64,000 nucleotides of DNA from JBEKHT01 sp049516595 (GCA_049516595.1 JBEKSY010000006.1:67336-131335); one strand, 5' to 3'; positions 50,191 to 59,567 are shown, numbered from the stretch's first letter. The notes: generated by a model from the letters alone, not told the origin. Made by a program: numbers and translations.

Positions 50191-51303
50191 ATGATACGGG
50201 AGCGGATCGCTGAGGATGTCTACTATTTCTCCAGCGACATCTACGTCCAAGTAGTCGCTGGGGCCGTGGTCACACCAGAGGGCACGGTGCTGATTGACAC
50301 TCTCGCCCTGCCCGAGGAAACACGGGAGATCCGCTCCTTTCTTGAGACACGCCTTGAGTCGCGGGTACGTTACGTCGTCAACACGCATTTCCATGCAGAT
50401 CATACCAGCGGATCGTGCCTTTTTCCGCAAGCGACGGTCGTGGCACATGAATTCTGCCGGTCTCTCCTGGACACCCGGGGTCGGGCCGCGCTGGCGGCGG
50501 CTAGGGCAGATAACGCCGCCTTGGGAGACCTGCAAGTGGTCCTGCCGGCCATCACTTTTCGCCAGGGAAGCGCCAGCCTCCAGCTTGGAAAGCGAAGCCT
50601 GCGCTTGATTCACCTCCCGGGCCATAGCCCGGATGGTATTGGAGTTCTGCTTGAGGAGGATCGAATTCTCTTCGCGGGCGACGTGGTCATGCCGATTCCC
50701 CATGTGCGCGACGGCGATATGGAACAGATGCGCCAGAGTCTGAAGACGATTTCCCGGATGGGCCTGGAGAATGTCGTCCAGGGCCATGGTGAGGTCATCC
50801 TGCGAGGGGAAATCGATGAGATGATCACCTCGCATCTGACCTACCTCGACCGGATCGAAAAGGAAGTGCGGGGAGCCCTGCGCCGCGGCTGGACCAAGGA
50901 CGATCTGCAGCAGATCAGCATCGAACAGTGCGGAATGAGCCGGATCTTGCTGAACGGATTGGCGAGCGAGCTGCATTTGCAAAACCTGATTGCGCTCTAC
51001 GACCGCTACCTGCGAGAGGGACCGGCAGTTCCTGGACCGGTGCCTCGGGCACTCACCGCCAAGCGAGGCCTTGCGGGTCGACGCGTCAACCCCCCCCGCC
51101 CGCCAAAAGCTGAGGCACGGAAGAAGGCCGTGGGCGGGTCGTGGCACTCTCGAGTAGCGGGGCGGGCAGGGGGACACCGTCCAGCCACCCGCAGAAAGGC
51201 CCGGTCAACGCACCTCGCCAGGAGGTTGGTGTCTTCTCGGGCGCACCTGAGCCCACGAGCGCCTGTCCATCGCAAGGTCGGGCTGAGGAAGAAGAAAAGC
51301 TAA
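50191..51303 (+). CDS. Metallo-beta-lactamase-fold hydrolase with basic C-terminal tail
   Basis: A 370-residue protein. Residues 1-285 are an MBL fold: THFHADHTSG (HxHxDH), then LPGHSPDGIG, LFAGDVVMP and QGHGEV give the remaining metal ligands for a binuclear zinc or iron site. The arrangement resembles glyoxalase II/quinoprotein-relay-like or RNase Z-like hydrolases; the substrate is unknown. Residues 290-370 are a low-complexity tail rich in Arg/Lys/Pro/Ala, ending LRKKKS, which could bind nucleic acid. ATG at 50191 follows GGAGAGAGAGCCAG. Confidence 0.85.
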   Translation: MIRERIAEDVYYFSSDIYVQVVAGAVVTPEGTVLIDTLALPEETREIRSFLETRLESRVRYVVNTHFHADHTSGSCLFPQATVVAHEFCRSLLDTRGRAALAAARADNAALGDLQVVLPAITFRQGSASLQLGKRSLRLIHLPGHSPDGIGVLLEEDRILFAGDVVMPIPHVRDGDMEQMRQSLKTISRMGLENVVQGHGEVILRGEIDEMITSHLTYLDRIEKEVRGALRRGWTKDDLQQISIEQCGMSRILLNGLASELHLQNLIALYDRYLREGPAVPGPVPRALTAKRGLAGRRVNPPRPPKAEARKKAVGGSWHSRVAGRAGGHRPATRRKARSTHLARRLVSSRAHLSPRAPVHRKVGLRKKKS

Positions 51304-51480
51304 CCCTTCCTCCAACTCGCGCGAGACCTGGGCTGGCCTCGTGCGCCCCCCCGAATCGGCCAGGTAGGGGGCCTCCGGCGGAGAGGTCTCTCTGATTCCT
51401 CAGCTAGTTTGAATTGACTGCCCCTCAACCCGGGCTGCGATATACTCGCAGCCGACCCCAGCAACGGAGGAGTGCCCGCC

Positions 51481-51540
51481 GTGTTATCACATCAGGCGCA
51501 CGAGTGGGCCAGCTGCGTCGGTGAACCCCAGTTCGGATGA
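51481..51540 (+). CDS. Possible 19-codon leader ORF before the ECF sigma gene
   Basis: A GTG at 51481 is preceded by a strong GGAGGAG site; the frame runs 19 codons and stops at 51538-51540, overlapping the sigma-factor start (GTG 51521) in another frame. The sigma gene itself lacks a good ribosome-binding site, so it may depend on reinitiation from this short frame. Confidence 0.3.
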   Translation: MLSHQAHEWASCVGEPQFG

Positions 51541-52144
51541 GCCGAAGCTGATCCGCCAAGCCAAGCGGAACCAGGAGGCGTTTGGTCTCCTCTACGAGCG
51601 CTACGTGCGGCGGATCTACACCTACGTCTACTACCGGACGGGAAACGAGCACGAAGCCGAAGACCTGACCGCCAGAGTTTTCCAGAGAGCGCTCACCCAT
51701 CTGGACTCGTACCAGGATCAGGGGTTGCCCTTCTCGGCCTGGCTCTATCGGATCGCCCACAATCTTGTTGCGAACTGGCACCGCGATCACAGCCGCCAAC
51801 GGGTGGTCGGCCTGGACGAGGCCGCGGGGCACGTCGCCGGAGATCCTCCTGATCATCTAGCGGAGGAAGAGGAAGAGCAACGTCGGTTAATGGAGGCGAT
51901 CCGGGGCCTCCCCGAGGAGAGACAACAACTGCTGATCCTTAAGTATTCCCAGGATCTGTCCAATGCTGAAATTGGCGGCATTATGGGAAGGACCGAGGGA
52001 GCGATCAAGAGCCTCTACCATCGGACGCTCCTCTCCCTGAGGGAGGAGTTGGGACACTTGGAGAGCGAACAAACTGGTGCCGGGCTCCGAGGTCAGGGGG
52101 GACCTCGGGCCAGAAATGGAAAACGACCCGGGGGGCGAGGCTGA
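51521..52144 (+). CDS. ECF-type RNA polymerase sigma factor
   Basis: A 207-residue group IV sigma-70 factor. Region 2: FGLLYERYVRRIYTYVYYRT, EAEDLTARVFQRAL and AWLYRIAHNLVANWHRDH. Region 4: AIRGLPEERQQLLILKYSQDLSNAEIGGIMGRTEGAIKSLYHRTL, with the -35-binding HTH (cited here in parts only). It should direct a stress or envelope regulon. The start GTG at 51521 lacks a strong ribosome-binding site. The next gene encodes a single-TM protein that may be its anti-sigma or a modulator. Confidence 0.92.
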   Translation: MNPSSDEPKLIRQAKRNQEAFGLLYERYVRRIYTYVYYRTGNEHEAEDLTARVFQRALTHLDSYQDQGLPFSAWLYRIAHNLVANWHRDHSRQRVVGLDEAAGHVAGDPPDHLAEEEEEQRRLMEAIRGLPEERQQLLILKYSQDLSNAEIGGIMGRTEGAIKSLYHRTLLSLREELGHLESEQTGAGLRGQGGPRARNGKRPGGRG

Positions 52145-52243
52145 AAACATGTTGTCGGGTTGCCGCCTGGTGCAACCTAGGCCGCAAGTTCTGCCCCCGG
52201 AAGGGCCCTGGGATCAAGCAGGGCTGGGGTTGGAGCAAGGGAC

Positions 52244-52564
52244 ATGGTGAATATGAGAAAGGCACTGACGACAAGGAAGCTCATCACTTTGCTTCATGCC
52301 AGCTTGGGGCCTGTAAACCCAAGACAGGAATTCGTGAATGGCCTCCGAGAACGTTTGGCCAACTTACCCGGTATGCCCGTTTTGGTGGAACGCCCCCGGC
52401 ATTGGGTTGAGTCGGCCGTGCTTGTCGGCGTGGGTATCATAGGGATTCTCGCCTCGGCTGCGGCGGTGGCGGCGATGGGAGTTCGCTTCGGGGGCCGCAT
52501 CCTCGCATTGGACCAGAGCGGTTCGACGGTCACCTCTCGATCCAAGGAAGCGAAGACGGTCTAA
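52244..52564 (+). CDS. Small single-TM protein paired with the ECF sigma factor
   Basis: A 106-residue protein: cytoplasmic N-terminal half with PRQEFVNGLRERLANLPG, one TM segment (SAVLVGVGIIGILASAAAVAA) and a short outer tail. No zinc-binding anti-sigma (ZAS) motif is present. The FxxxLRERL segment before a TM is seen in small proteins encoded after ECF sigma genes in related bacteria (recollection, not searched), so a membrane modulator role is inferred. AAGGGAC lies before the ATG at 52244; Met at 52253 is the alternative. A palindromic hairpin follows. Confidence 0.7.
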   Translation: MVNMRKALTTRKLITLLHASLGPVNPRQEFVNGLRERLANLPGMPVLVERPRHWVESAVLVGVGIIGILASAAAVAAMGVRFGGRILALDQSGSTVTSRSKEAKTV

Positions 52565-52595
52565 TCTGCCTCAGGGTTTCCGTCTGCACGATGGT

Positions 52596-52634
52596 ATCGC
52601 GGCTAGGTGAGCTCACCTAGCCGCGATGATTTCT
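52596..52634 (+). terminator. 32-bp perfect palindrome, probable terminator
   Basis: ATCGCGGCTAGGTGAG at 52596-52611 is followed without spacer by its exact reverse complement to 52627, then GATTTCT. As RNA it gives a 14-bp stem with AGCT loop. The weak T-tract leaves room for another role such as a dimeric protein-binding site. Confidence 0.6.
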
Positions 52635-55224
52635 CGGAATGGGGAATGCCCCGCCGGCCACTCCCCTTTGGGCCTTGGCCCACCTTGGGCAGCGGAGAAC
52701 ATTTCCTCGCGCCTGTCCATGGGGATGCCTAGTCCCAGAATGGCCTTGGCACGGACTCTGGGGCTCGCCTCATGGCCGGCAGCACAAGATCACCAACGGA
52801 ATCCATGGGCTCTGAAATCGGATATTCGTTTGAGGATTTCCCGCCTGCAGGATTCCATCCGCGGATTGTTTTCTCCATTTCTGTCGCTCGGGCATAGACC
52901 GCCGCCGCGGCTTTGCTAGCGAGAGGGAAGGGTTCCGCGGACGAGCTGGCCGAGGCGGTCGATGAACCCCCTCGGTCCCGGCAGGGGCAGGGGGCAGGAT
53001 GGTCCTGACTCCCTGCAAGCGAATCCGCTCCACCCGTGTGGATGAGGTGAGAAGGAGGGGAAGTGGCGCCCAACGACGGCCTTCGGTTCTTCATCCATCC
53101 TTGCGACACTTCTTCGATGCCCCTCCTGCCCAGTAGCAAGCGAACGGGTCCTGGGATTCCCCAATCCGTCTGAGTTCCGATCTGGGGCAAGAGACTGCCA
53201 CGGTGGCCATGATTCTCTGCTTGACCGGCCCTCCTCGAATCATCTCGATCAGGTAATCACGGGCTTAGGGGATAGAGGTGCGAAACTCGGCAGGGCTTGT
53301 GAACCTTGACGGTTCCCGTCCCGCACTTGTTGGGGTGTCCCCGCAAGGTCGAGCTCGAGCCTAATTGTCCTTCCTCGCACCGGTTGCGCGTAGCCACCCC
53401 GCATTTCTCCTCTCTTTCCTCTCGAGTTCATGTTCCCTGGTCGAGCTGTGCAAGACTGTGCAGGCGGCATGGCGCCGGGCCGGCCGCTTTCGGTGGGGTT
53501 CGGAATGGCTGAGGGTTGGTGTTATGCAGAAAGAGAAATGTTGGGCCTGCTCCTGGCGGGCGGAACAGGGCGCTTATTGGGTTGCGAGGGGGTCTGCCCG
53601 CATGGGTAGGATGAGGCCGGACGTGGAAGATGGTTGCATTCGGGTTGCGCGGGCGGGGCGCACGACTTGCCGGCGTGGGCGGTGTCATTTGGGCCTTCTA
53701 TTGGCGAGACAGCGGACGCGAGGGTTTCCCGGAGTGTGTGGGAAAGTTCCTGGAGCGGGCAAGGAGATCGAAGGATTCGGGCAGGAGCTTGAAAGCTGTG
53801 GGGCGCTCCTTCCCGGGACCGGTCTGGGGCAAGCGGGGGGCTCCTGGTTGGAGAGGGGAGAACGATAGCAGGGGGGGAGCCCGAGGGTTTTGCGGGTGCG
53901 TGGCGGGGCGGCCTCTCACGGTGCGTTGTGGCATAATGCAACTTTAGATACATTGTGTTGCATTATATCTCCCTGAGATTCGGGGATTGGAACAGGTTGG
54001 GCCGCCCTCCGCTCGAATGGGTTCGCGGGCTTCTGGGGAGGGCCATTGCGTTTCGTTGGTCGCAGGTCAGGGAGGCGGGTGGAAGGTGAGACTTGTCAGC
54101 CGCGATGTGTTCTTAGGAGATGCCCCCTGCCCTCGAGGCACGCGTAGAATTCAGTGGGGTCCTCGTATTCTGCGGGGAGTGGTCAAGGACGGGGAAGATT
54201 GAAGTGGACCAGGGATGTGGAGACGTGAGTCGCTAAAAAGGCTCTGCCCACCCTTCACGTCTTCCTGTTGGAGGCGGAAGCCGTGCGTACGGCGCCTCTG
54301 GGCGCTATGGCGGCTTTTCTATGACTCTGTTTAGGTTGACTCTCTCCTTGACCGCGGTCTTCTTCGGCCAAGACAATGCAGGGCCGGCCCAATACTACGT
54401 GGAGGGAGCTGTAGACCTGCTCCGGGCGCTGTTGGGCGAACACAATCTGGATGGCGAATATGAGCACCCTGGCCTTCTGCGAGTCGCTACCCCTACGCTC
54501 TATGGTCTAGAGTGGTGAGGCCGCTTCGGCTTGCCTGCAACTTGGCGAGGCGATGGGGCCGCTTGGCATGGAGGCTGACAGCCACTAGCCCTCGGTCGAG
54601 GCCTCTGCTCAATCCGCCGAGTTTGGTCCTTCTCGCACCAGGATCCTCTCCGATCGGACATCTCTTGGGGCCGGCTTGCAGGGCTCTGCATGCGAACGGA
54701 ACAACCAATCTGTGGGGAATAGAACAAATGTTCTGATGTGGGCTAGAGATTTGTTCCCTGCCTGGAGTGGGCATCGAGCTCTTCGGGTCGCCGGGAGAAT
54801 CCACCCAGGCAGGCGGTGAGGAGTCCAGAGGCTGTTTGCCCTCCGATTATGGAGGGACGGCTTCTTTCGGCCCCGCCAGCTCTCTGTCGATGGAGTCGCC
54901 AGGGTGACTTTCACCGACGGGATCAGGTCTGGGTGCTGAGTGGGGGTCCCTTGAGCCCATCTGCCAACTGCTTGGCGAAGTCTGTTGACCAATTCGTGTT
55001 GTAAGAACTGCCCTCAGGGGATGCGGCTAAGCTCTTGGCCCTGGCTACTGCGGGATGGTTCCGCTAGCGATGAGCCCATCCCAGCGGGGAGACAAGCTCG
55101 GAGCCTATGTTTATTGCTTCGGCCCGTCGTAGGACCACCGCAAGGGAGCGGAATGGCCTGCGCCCTCGCCCTACCTCGTAGGCGGTAGTAAAATGGCCTC
55201 CGCGAAGCTCCATTGTGTCGGCAT
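52635..55224. other. 2.6-kb gene-poor region
   Basis: No open frame here has convincing protein-like sequence, ribosome-binding site and context. The + strand is G-rich. It contains a 10-bp inverted repeat (53933-53966) in an AT-rich island. Some stretches (for example 54321-54518) look weakly protein-like and could be remnants of dead genes, but I recognise no family and no RNA gene. Confidence 0.5.
53933..53966. repeat. Inverted repeat in AT-rich island
   Basis: ATAATGCAAC (53933-53942) and GTTGCATTAT (53957-53966) are exact inverted copies around 14 bases. The AT-rich composition stands out. It could be an operator or recombination site; no adjacent gene explains it. Confidence 0.5.
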
Positions 55225-55225
55225 T

Positions 55226-55360
55226 GCTTCTCGACTTGACGTGGCGAAGCCGGTGAAAGTCCGGCGCTGTCGCGCAACTGTGAGTCGGGACCTCATCCCC
55301 CTGCTCCATAGAGCCAGTTGGGCTGAGTTGCCCGATGAGCCAGGTCGCCCACCCCGGTCG
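55226..55360 (+). promoter_or_regulatory. Cobalamin (B12) riboswitch
   Basis: Conserved core pieces are present in order: GCCGGTGAAAGTCCGGC (55248-55264), GCGCAACTGTGAGTCGGGA (55272-55290) and the terminal GATGAGCCAGGTCGCC (55334-55349). These match the adenosylcobalamin aptamer around the B12 box. It precedes btuC-btuD-pduO, so uptake and adenosylation of cobalamin would be shut off when the cofactor is plentiful. Confidence 0.88.
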
Positions 55361-55461
55361 AGCGCCATCCGCCTTCGCACGAAAGGTGATGCGCCATTCG
55401 CCCCCCGGATCTGGCAGCCCAACCTGATACTCGTCAGTCTCGGCCGCGCGTCGAGTCGCTC

Positions 55462-56544
55462 GTGGCTGGCGGGCATGCTGCCCGCATCTACCTCCTGACC
55501 GCCGTGGCCCTCGCAGCTGCGCTGGTGATCAGCGTGGCTGTCGGGGCCGTGACGATCCCAATCCGCGAAGTCCTGGCCCTTCTCCTTCCGGGTCCGTTCC
55601 GGGGTGTCCTGACTCCAAATCTGGTCATTCCTGCCAGCATTCGCACCATTGTTCTGGAAATCCGCTTGCCTCGGACGGTGCTGGTGGCGCTGGTTGGGGC
55701 AGGGCTCGCTGGAAGTGGAGCTGCCTATCAGGGTCTCTTCCGCAACCCACTGGCGGACCCCTATCTCCTTGGCGTTGCCTCCGGCGCAGGGCTGGGGGCC
55801 GTCCTGGCCATGAGCTGGGAGGGTCCCGGAGGCGAACCCGTGTTTGCCAGACTCGGGGCGTCTGTCGGCCTGTATTTTGTTCCTGCGGTCGCCTTCGCAG
55901 GAGCGCTGGTCACTGTTTTCCTTGTGTACCGCATCGCCCGGACCCGTCAGGACCGAAGTGGGGTCCCCGACTCGCACCTCTCCTACCTCATCCTGGCCGG
56001 CGTGGCCATAGGCGCCTTTGCCAGCGCGGCGACCTCCTTTCTCATCCTTCGCTTCCAAGGGGACCTGCAGAGGGCCATCGTGTGGATGCTTGGCGGCTAC
56101 GCGCTCGGTGGCTGGGAACCCGTTTGGGCATCGCTCCCATACATCGTTGTCGGCTTGATCGCCCTCAGCCTTCTAGGCCGGGCGCTCAATGTTCTCCAGT
56201 TTGGAGAAGAGCAAGCCCTGCAGTTGGGGCTGGATGTCCGTCGCGCCCGGCTGGCAATCATCGTCATTGCCTCTCTGACCACAGCCGCCGCAGTATCGTT
56301 TTCGGGGATCATTGGGTTCGTCGGGCTCGCGGTTCCGCACCTGGTGCGACTCCTGATCGGTTCGGACTATCGGCGCCTGGTGCCGATGTCAATTCTCTCA
56401 GGAGCCATCCTCCTGCTTCTGGCCGATGTCCTCGCTCGGACTCTTGAGGCGCCCCAGGAGATCCCCGTGGGAGTCGTGACCGCCTTGCTTGGGGTGCCCT
56501 TCTTTCTGTATCTCTTGCGCACCTCGACTCGTCTGTCGGTCTAG
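55462..56544 (+). CDS. btuC: Vitamin B12 ABC transporter permease (BtuC/FecCD family)
   Basis: A 360-residue inner-membrane permease with about ten TM segments. FecCD signatures: RLPRTVLVALVGAGLAGSGAAYQGLFRNPLADPYLLGVASG (quoted in sense only; key parts RLPRT, GAAYQGLFRNPLADP) and FSGIIGFVGLAVPHLVR, the coupling-helix region before the ATPase. GTG at 55462 is the only plausible start in the open frame; no ribosome-binding site is seen, so the riboswitch may act on translation. The solute-binding protein BtuF is not next to it and must be elsewhere. Confidence 0.9.
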   Translation: MAGGHAARIYLLTAVALAAALVISVAVGAVTIPIREVLALLLPGPFRGVLTPNLVIPASIRTIVLEIRLPRTVLVALVGAGLAGSGAAYQGLFRNPLADPYLLGVASGAGLGAVLAMSWEGPGGEPVFARLGASVGLYFVPAVAFAGALVTVFLVYRIARTRQDRSGVPDSHLSYLILAGVAIGAFASAATSFLILRFQGDLQRAIVWMLGGYALGGWEPVWASLPYIVVGLIALSLLGRALNVLQFGEEQALQLGLDVRRARLAIIVIASLTTAAAVSFSGIIGFVGLAVPHLVRLLIGSDYRRLVPMSILSGAILLLLADVLARTLEAPQEIPVGVVTALLGVPFFLYLLRTSTRLSV

Positions 56545-56548
56545 GACG

Positions 56549-57478
56549 ATGAGCGATCTGGTCCTCGACAAGGTTACCGTTGAGTACTCCGGTCCCGAGG
56601 GGCGCAGGCTGGCTCTGGAGGGGGTAAGCCTAACCCTATCCCAGGGAGAGGTCCTGGCGCTTCTGGGGCCGAACGGCTCGGGGAAGACGACCCTGATTCG
56701 GGCTGCCAGCGGGGTCCTCCCTCTGCGCGAGGGATGCGTTCGGATCGCGGGTGCCCAAAAGGCACTGCATGATTTGCCGCCAGCGGAGAGAGCACGCTGG
56801 GTGGCTGTGGTTCCCCAAGCCGCCCATCTGCCAGGCGGGTTCTCGGTTCTCGAGGCCGTGTTGCTTGGCAGAACCCCTTATTTGGGATGGACCGGCCGCG
56901 AGACGGAAAAGGACTTGGAGCAGGTGCGTTGGGCGATGGAGCGAACGAACCTGCTCGAGCTCGCTGGCCGATCGCTGGGCACACTATCGGGAGGGGAGCA
57001 GCAGCGAGTGCTCATCGCCCGCGCCCTGGCACAGGGCTCGCCCATTCTGCTGTTTGACGAACCCACAGCTCACCTGGATTTGCGGAACCAAATCGAGATC
57101 CTGTTGCTGATCGCAGAAATGGCCCGCGAAGAGGGTAAATCCGTGCTGATTGCGCTGCACGATCTCAACCAGGCGGCGCGCATTGCGGATCGGGTGGCAC
57201 TGCTTTCCCACGGACGCATGGTTTCCCTCGGTAGCCCTCGCGAGGTCCTCACTGCCGAAGTTCTCACGCGGCTGTACGAGATCCCCGTGCTCGTAATCCC
57301 GCACCCGGTCCGGGGCTCGCCGCTCATCGTTCCGGATGGGGCGGATAGCGACTCAAGGATGTCCGGCGATGCGGACCGGGAAGGGACCGGAGCCCGAAGG
57401 GAGGACCCAGATGCCCAGGCTGACCAAACTTTACACCCGCAAGGGAGATCAGGGCACCACGCACCTGACCTCGGGTGA
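56549..57478 (+). CDS. btuD: Vitamin B12 ABC transporter ATPase (BtuD/FecE family)
   Basis: A 309-residue ATP-binding subunit. Walker A LLGPNGSGKTTLIR, Q-loop in VVPQAAHLPG, signature LSGGEQQRVLIARAL, Walker B ILLFDEPTAHLD and switch His in ALHDLNQAA. Starts five bases after btuC. The last 45 residues (after LIVPDG) are hydrophilic and their coding DNA overlaps the first 68 bases of pduO in another frame; this may be a late frameshift that lengthened the protein or a genuine overlap. Confidence 0.92.
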   Translation: MSDLVLDKVTVEYSGPEGRRLALEGVSLTLSQGEVLALLGPNGSGKTTLIRAASGVLPLREGCVRIAGAQKALHDLPPAERARWVAVVPQAAHLPGGFSVLEAVLLGRTPYLGWTGRETEKDLEQVRWAMERTNLLELAGRSLGTLSGGEQQRVLIARALAQGSPILLFDEPTAHLDLRNQIEILLLIAEMAREEGKSVLIALHDLNQAARIADRVALLSHGRMVSLGSPREVLTAEVLTRLYEIPVLVIPHPVRGSPLIVPDGADSDSRMSGDADREGTGARREDPDAQADQTLHPQGRSGHHAPDLG

Positions 57479-57968
57479 GCAGGTATCCAAGGATGAGTTG
57501 CGGGTGAGGGCCTACGGATCGGTCGACGAGCTCAATAGTGCCCTCGGGCTGACCCGGGCATCCAGTCCTGATTCAAAGGTGGATGAGCTGCTTGGACGCG
57601 TCCAGAACGAGCTGTTTCATCTCGGTGCGGAGCTTTCCGCTTCGGGGGGGACGAAGAAGGAAGGCCCGAGAATCGAGGCCCGGCACGTCCGGATTTTGGA
57701 GACGGATATCGACGAGTTGATGGGCGCGGTCGGGCCGCTTGAGAATTTCGTCCTGCCCGCGGGTACCCCCGCCGCGGCGGCATTGCATCTGGCGCGCTCG
57801 ATCTGCCGGAGAGCTGAGCGGGAGCTCGTCGCGCTTTCCCGGGAGGAGCAAGTCAGCCCGGCCGCCCTATCCTATCTCAACCGGCTTTCTGACACGCTCT
57901 TCGCCATGGCCTTATACGAGAACAAGCAGCGAGGGAAGTCGGAGGTGTACTGGAACAGCCGGGCCTAA
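57411..57968 (+). CDS. pduO: PduO-type cob(I)alamin adenosyltransferase
   Basis: A 185-residue enzyme that transfers adenosine from ATP to cob(I)alamin, making adenosylcobalamin. N-terminal KLYTRKGDQGTTHLTSGEQVSKD is the ATP-binding motif. RAYGSVDELNSALGL, FVLPAGTPAAAALHLARSICRRAER and LNRLSDTLFAMAL are family-typical (cited in pieces). GGGAGGACCCAG precedes the ATG, which lies inside btuD. It completes a B12 uptake-and-activation unit under the riboswitch. Confidence 0.94.
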   Translation: MPRLTKLYTRKGDQGTTHLTSGEQVSKDELRVRAYGSVDELNSALGLTRASSPDSKVDELLGRVQNELFHLGAELSASGGTKKEGPRIEARHVRILETDIDELMGAVGPLENFVLPAGTPAAAALHLARSICRRAERELVALSREEQVSPAALSYLNRLSDTLFAMALYENKQRGKSEVYWNSRA

Positions 57969-57971
57969 CCG

Positions 57972-59567
57972 CTACTCAAAGGGCCCCAAGGGCCCCGCCG
58001 GCTTGGCTCGGCCGGGTCGCGTTTCGATAACGTCAAGAAAGGCTTCGACAACCTTGGGATCAAACTGGGTGCCTTTGCACCGTTCGATCTCTACAACCGC
58101 CTCCTGGTGCGATCGGGAGGACTTGTAGGGCCGTTCGTCCCGGATGGCGCCGTAGGAATCCACCACGGCCAGGATTCTCGAACCAAGGGGGATCCCCTCC
58201 CCCTGAAGCGCATCGGGGTACCCTTTGCCGTCGAATCGCTCCTGGTGATGGCGGATGAACTCAGCCGTGCGCCGGAGTCGGTGAACCGCACTGACGATGC
58301 GCTCCCCTACCTCAGGATGCAGCCGGATCACGGACCATTCCTCCTCTGACAGCGGTCCGGGTTTGAGCAGAATCGGATCGGGGACGGCGATTTTCCCGAT
58401 GTCGTGAAGCAACGCCCCCCAGCGCACGTCGTCGACTTCATCCGAGGGACACCCAAGCCGCCGAGCGGTTTCCTCCGCCCATGGGGCAAGCCGCTTGCTG
58501 TGGTCCCCGGTATAGCCATCGCGGGCCTGAGCTGCGCCGGCCAAGGCTAGGACGGCCCCTGCGCGAACCTCTTCCAGCTGGGTCTCCAGGCTTAAGTGAT
58601 GGAGTGCACTGGCCGCCAGGTCTGCAATCCCCTGGAGTACAGGGGTGCTGCCCATCGAGTGGTCCTCGTCTTTTCTTGAGACGGCGATAAGCGCGCCCAG
58701 CAGCCGTTCCCCAATCCTGAGCGGAGCCAGGAGAAGCCGTATGCCTGTGGGCGCCCCAATCGCCTTGTCTAAGGCGAGTGCGGCGATAAGGGGACCGCGC
58801 TGGACCGGGTCGCAATCGAGTCGCTTAGCCTCCCATGCGCGCGAAAGAGTTCCCAGGGAGGGGTAACGGGCCCCAACTTGATCTTTGAAGGCACCGCTTG
58901 CCGGCACGATGTGGAAGGAGGATCGCTCGGATCGGCCGACGGCAACCATGGCACCCGCCCAGAAGGGAAGGGCAAGTCTGATTGGATCAAGTGTCAACTC
59001 GCATATCTGGGCGGCCGGCTCTTTGGCGCGAGAGGAAAGCGTGAGGTCCCCCGGCAAACGGCGTTGCGAAATGAGCAATAGGGACGAAGTCTGGCTCGGC
59101 GGATCGCCGAAGGCAAAGGAGTCGCGCGTGAGGACAGCCTGGATATGCTTCACCCGGTTTGGGTTGGGTGGGATGGAGTCATCAAAGTAGCAAACAACGA
59201 TGCCAAAAAGACGGTTCTTATTGTGGATTGGCCAGAGGGTTGCGAAACGCCAGCCCCCTGCCCTGGCCTGATCCTTCGGCACTCGAAGACACGAATTGAT
59301 GGATTCCCTGCTGAGAGTCCGGGGTCGGCCGGAAAGCATGTCTTCTGTGTAGCGCAGGTGCTCGATGAAGCTGCGCTCCCTCTCCAGCCCGCTGTGGGCG
59401 AATCCCTGAGACCAGACACACGTCAAAGGCGCTTGCTGGCGGAGAATCCAAAGCGCTGCCCGGTCGGCACTCGAGAGTCGGGCGGCCAGCTTGCCCCGGT
59501 TCAATGCCCCGTTGGTGGGGCCTGTGGCGACGACAGTACGTCTGGCAGTGTGGGCGTTGCCTGTCAA
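57972..59567 (-). CDS. GAF/HD-GYP cyclic-di-GMP phosphodiesterase
   Basis: A 531-residue signalling protein without TM segments. The N-terminal third has PAS/GAF-like features (FATLWPIHNKNRLFGIVVCYF); a second GAF spans about 195-335 (LLLAPLRIGERLLGALIAVS). The HD-GYP domain from about 345 shows DHSKRLAPWAEE, ALLHDIGKIAVPDPILLKPG and HHQERFDGKGYPD, with all metal-binding His/Asp and the GYP triad. It should hydrolyse c-di-GMP to GMP. Met at 59567 is used; other starts are possible. It converges on pduO with three bases between. Confidence 0.9.
   Translation of the reverse strand: MTGNAHTARRTVVATGPTNGALNRGKLAARLSSADRAALWILRQQAPLTCVWSQGFAHSGLERERSFIEHLRYTEDMLSGRPRTLSRESINSCLRVPKDQARAGGWRFATLWPIHNKNRLFGIVVCYFDDSIPPNPNRVKHIQAVLTRDSFAFGDPPSQTSSLLLISQRRLPGDLTLSSRAKEPAAQICELTLDPIRLALPFWAGAMVAVGRSERSSFHIVPASGAFKDQVGARYPSLGTLSRAWEAKRLDCDPVQRGPLIAALALDKAIGAPTGIRLLLAPLRIGERLLGALIAVSRKDEDHSMGSTPVLQGIADLAASALHHLSLETQLEEVRAGAVLALAGAAQARDGYTGDHSKRLAPWAEETARRLGCPSDEVDDVRWGALLHDIGKIAVPDPILLKPGPLSEEEWSVIRLHPEVGERIVSAVHRLRRTAEFIRHHQERFDGKGYPDALQGEGIPLGSRILAVVDSYGAIRDERPYKSSRSHQEAVVEIERCKGTQFDPKVVEAFLDVIETRPGRAKPAGPLGPFE

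Noticed and set aside
51414..51446. TTGACT and TATACT as a promoter for the ECF sigma gene
   Set aside because: The spacer is 21 bp, too long for a normal promoter.
53365..53868. Long + strand frame in the gene-poor region
   Set aside because: Trp/Gly/Arg-rich with no recognisable domain; looks like chance coding in G-rich DNA.
53941..53968. dif-like recombination site in the AT-rich island
   Set aside because: By eye only about half of the XerD-arm positions agree with known dif sites; not enough to call.
55193..55498. Open frame through the B12 riboswitch
   Set aside because: It overlaps the conserved aptamer core and has no protein-like features.
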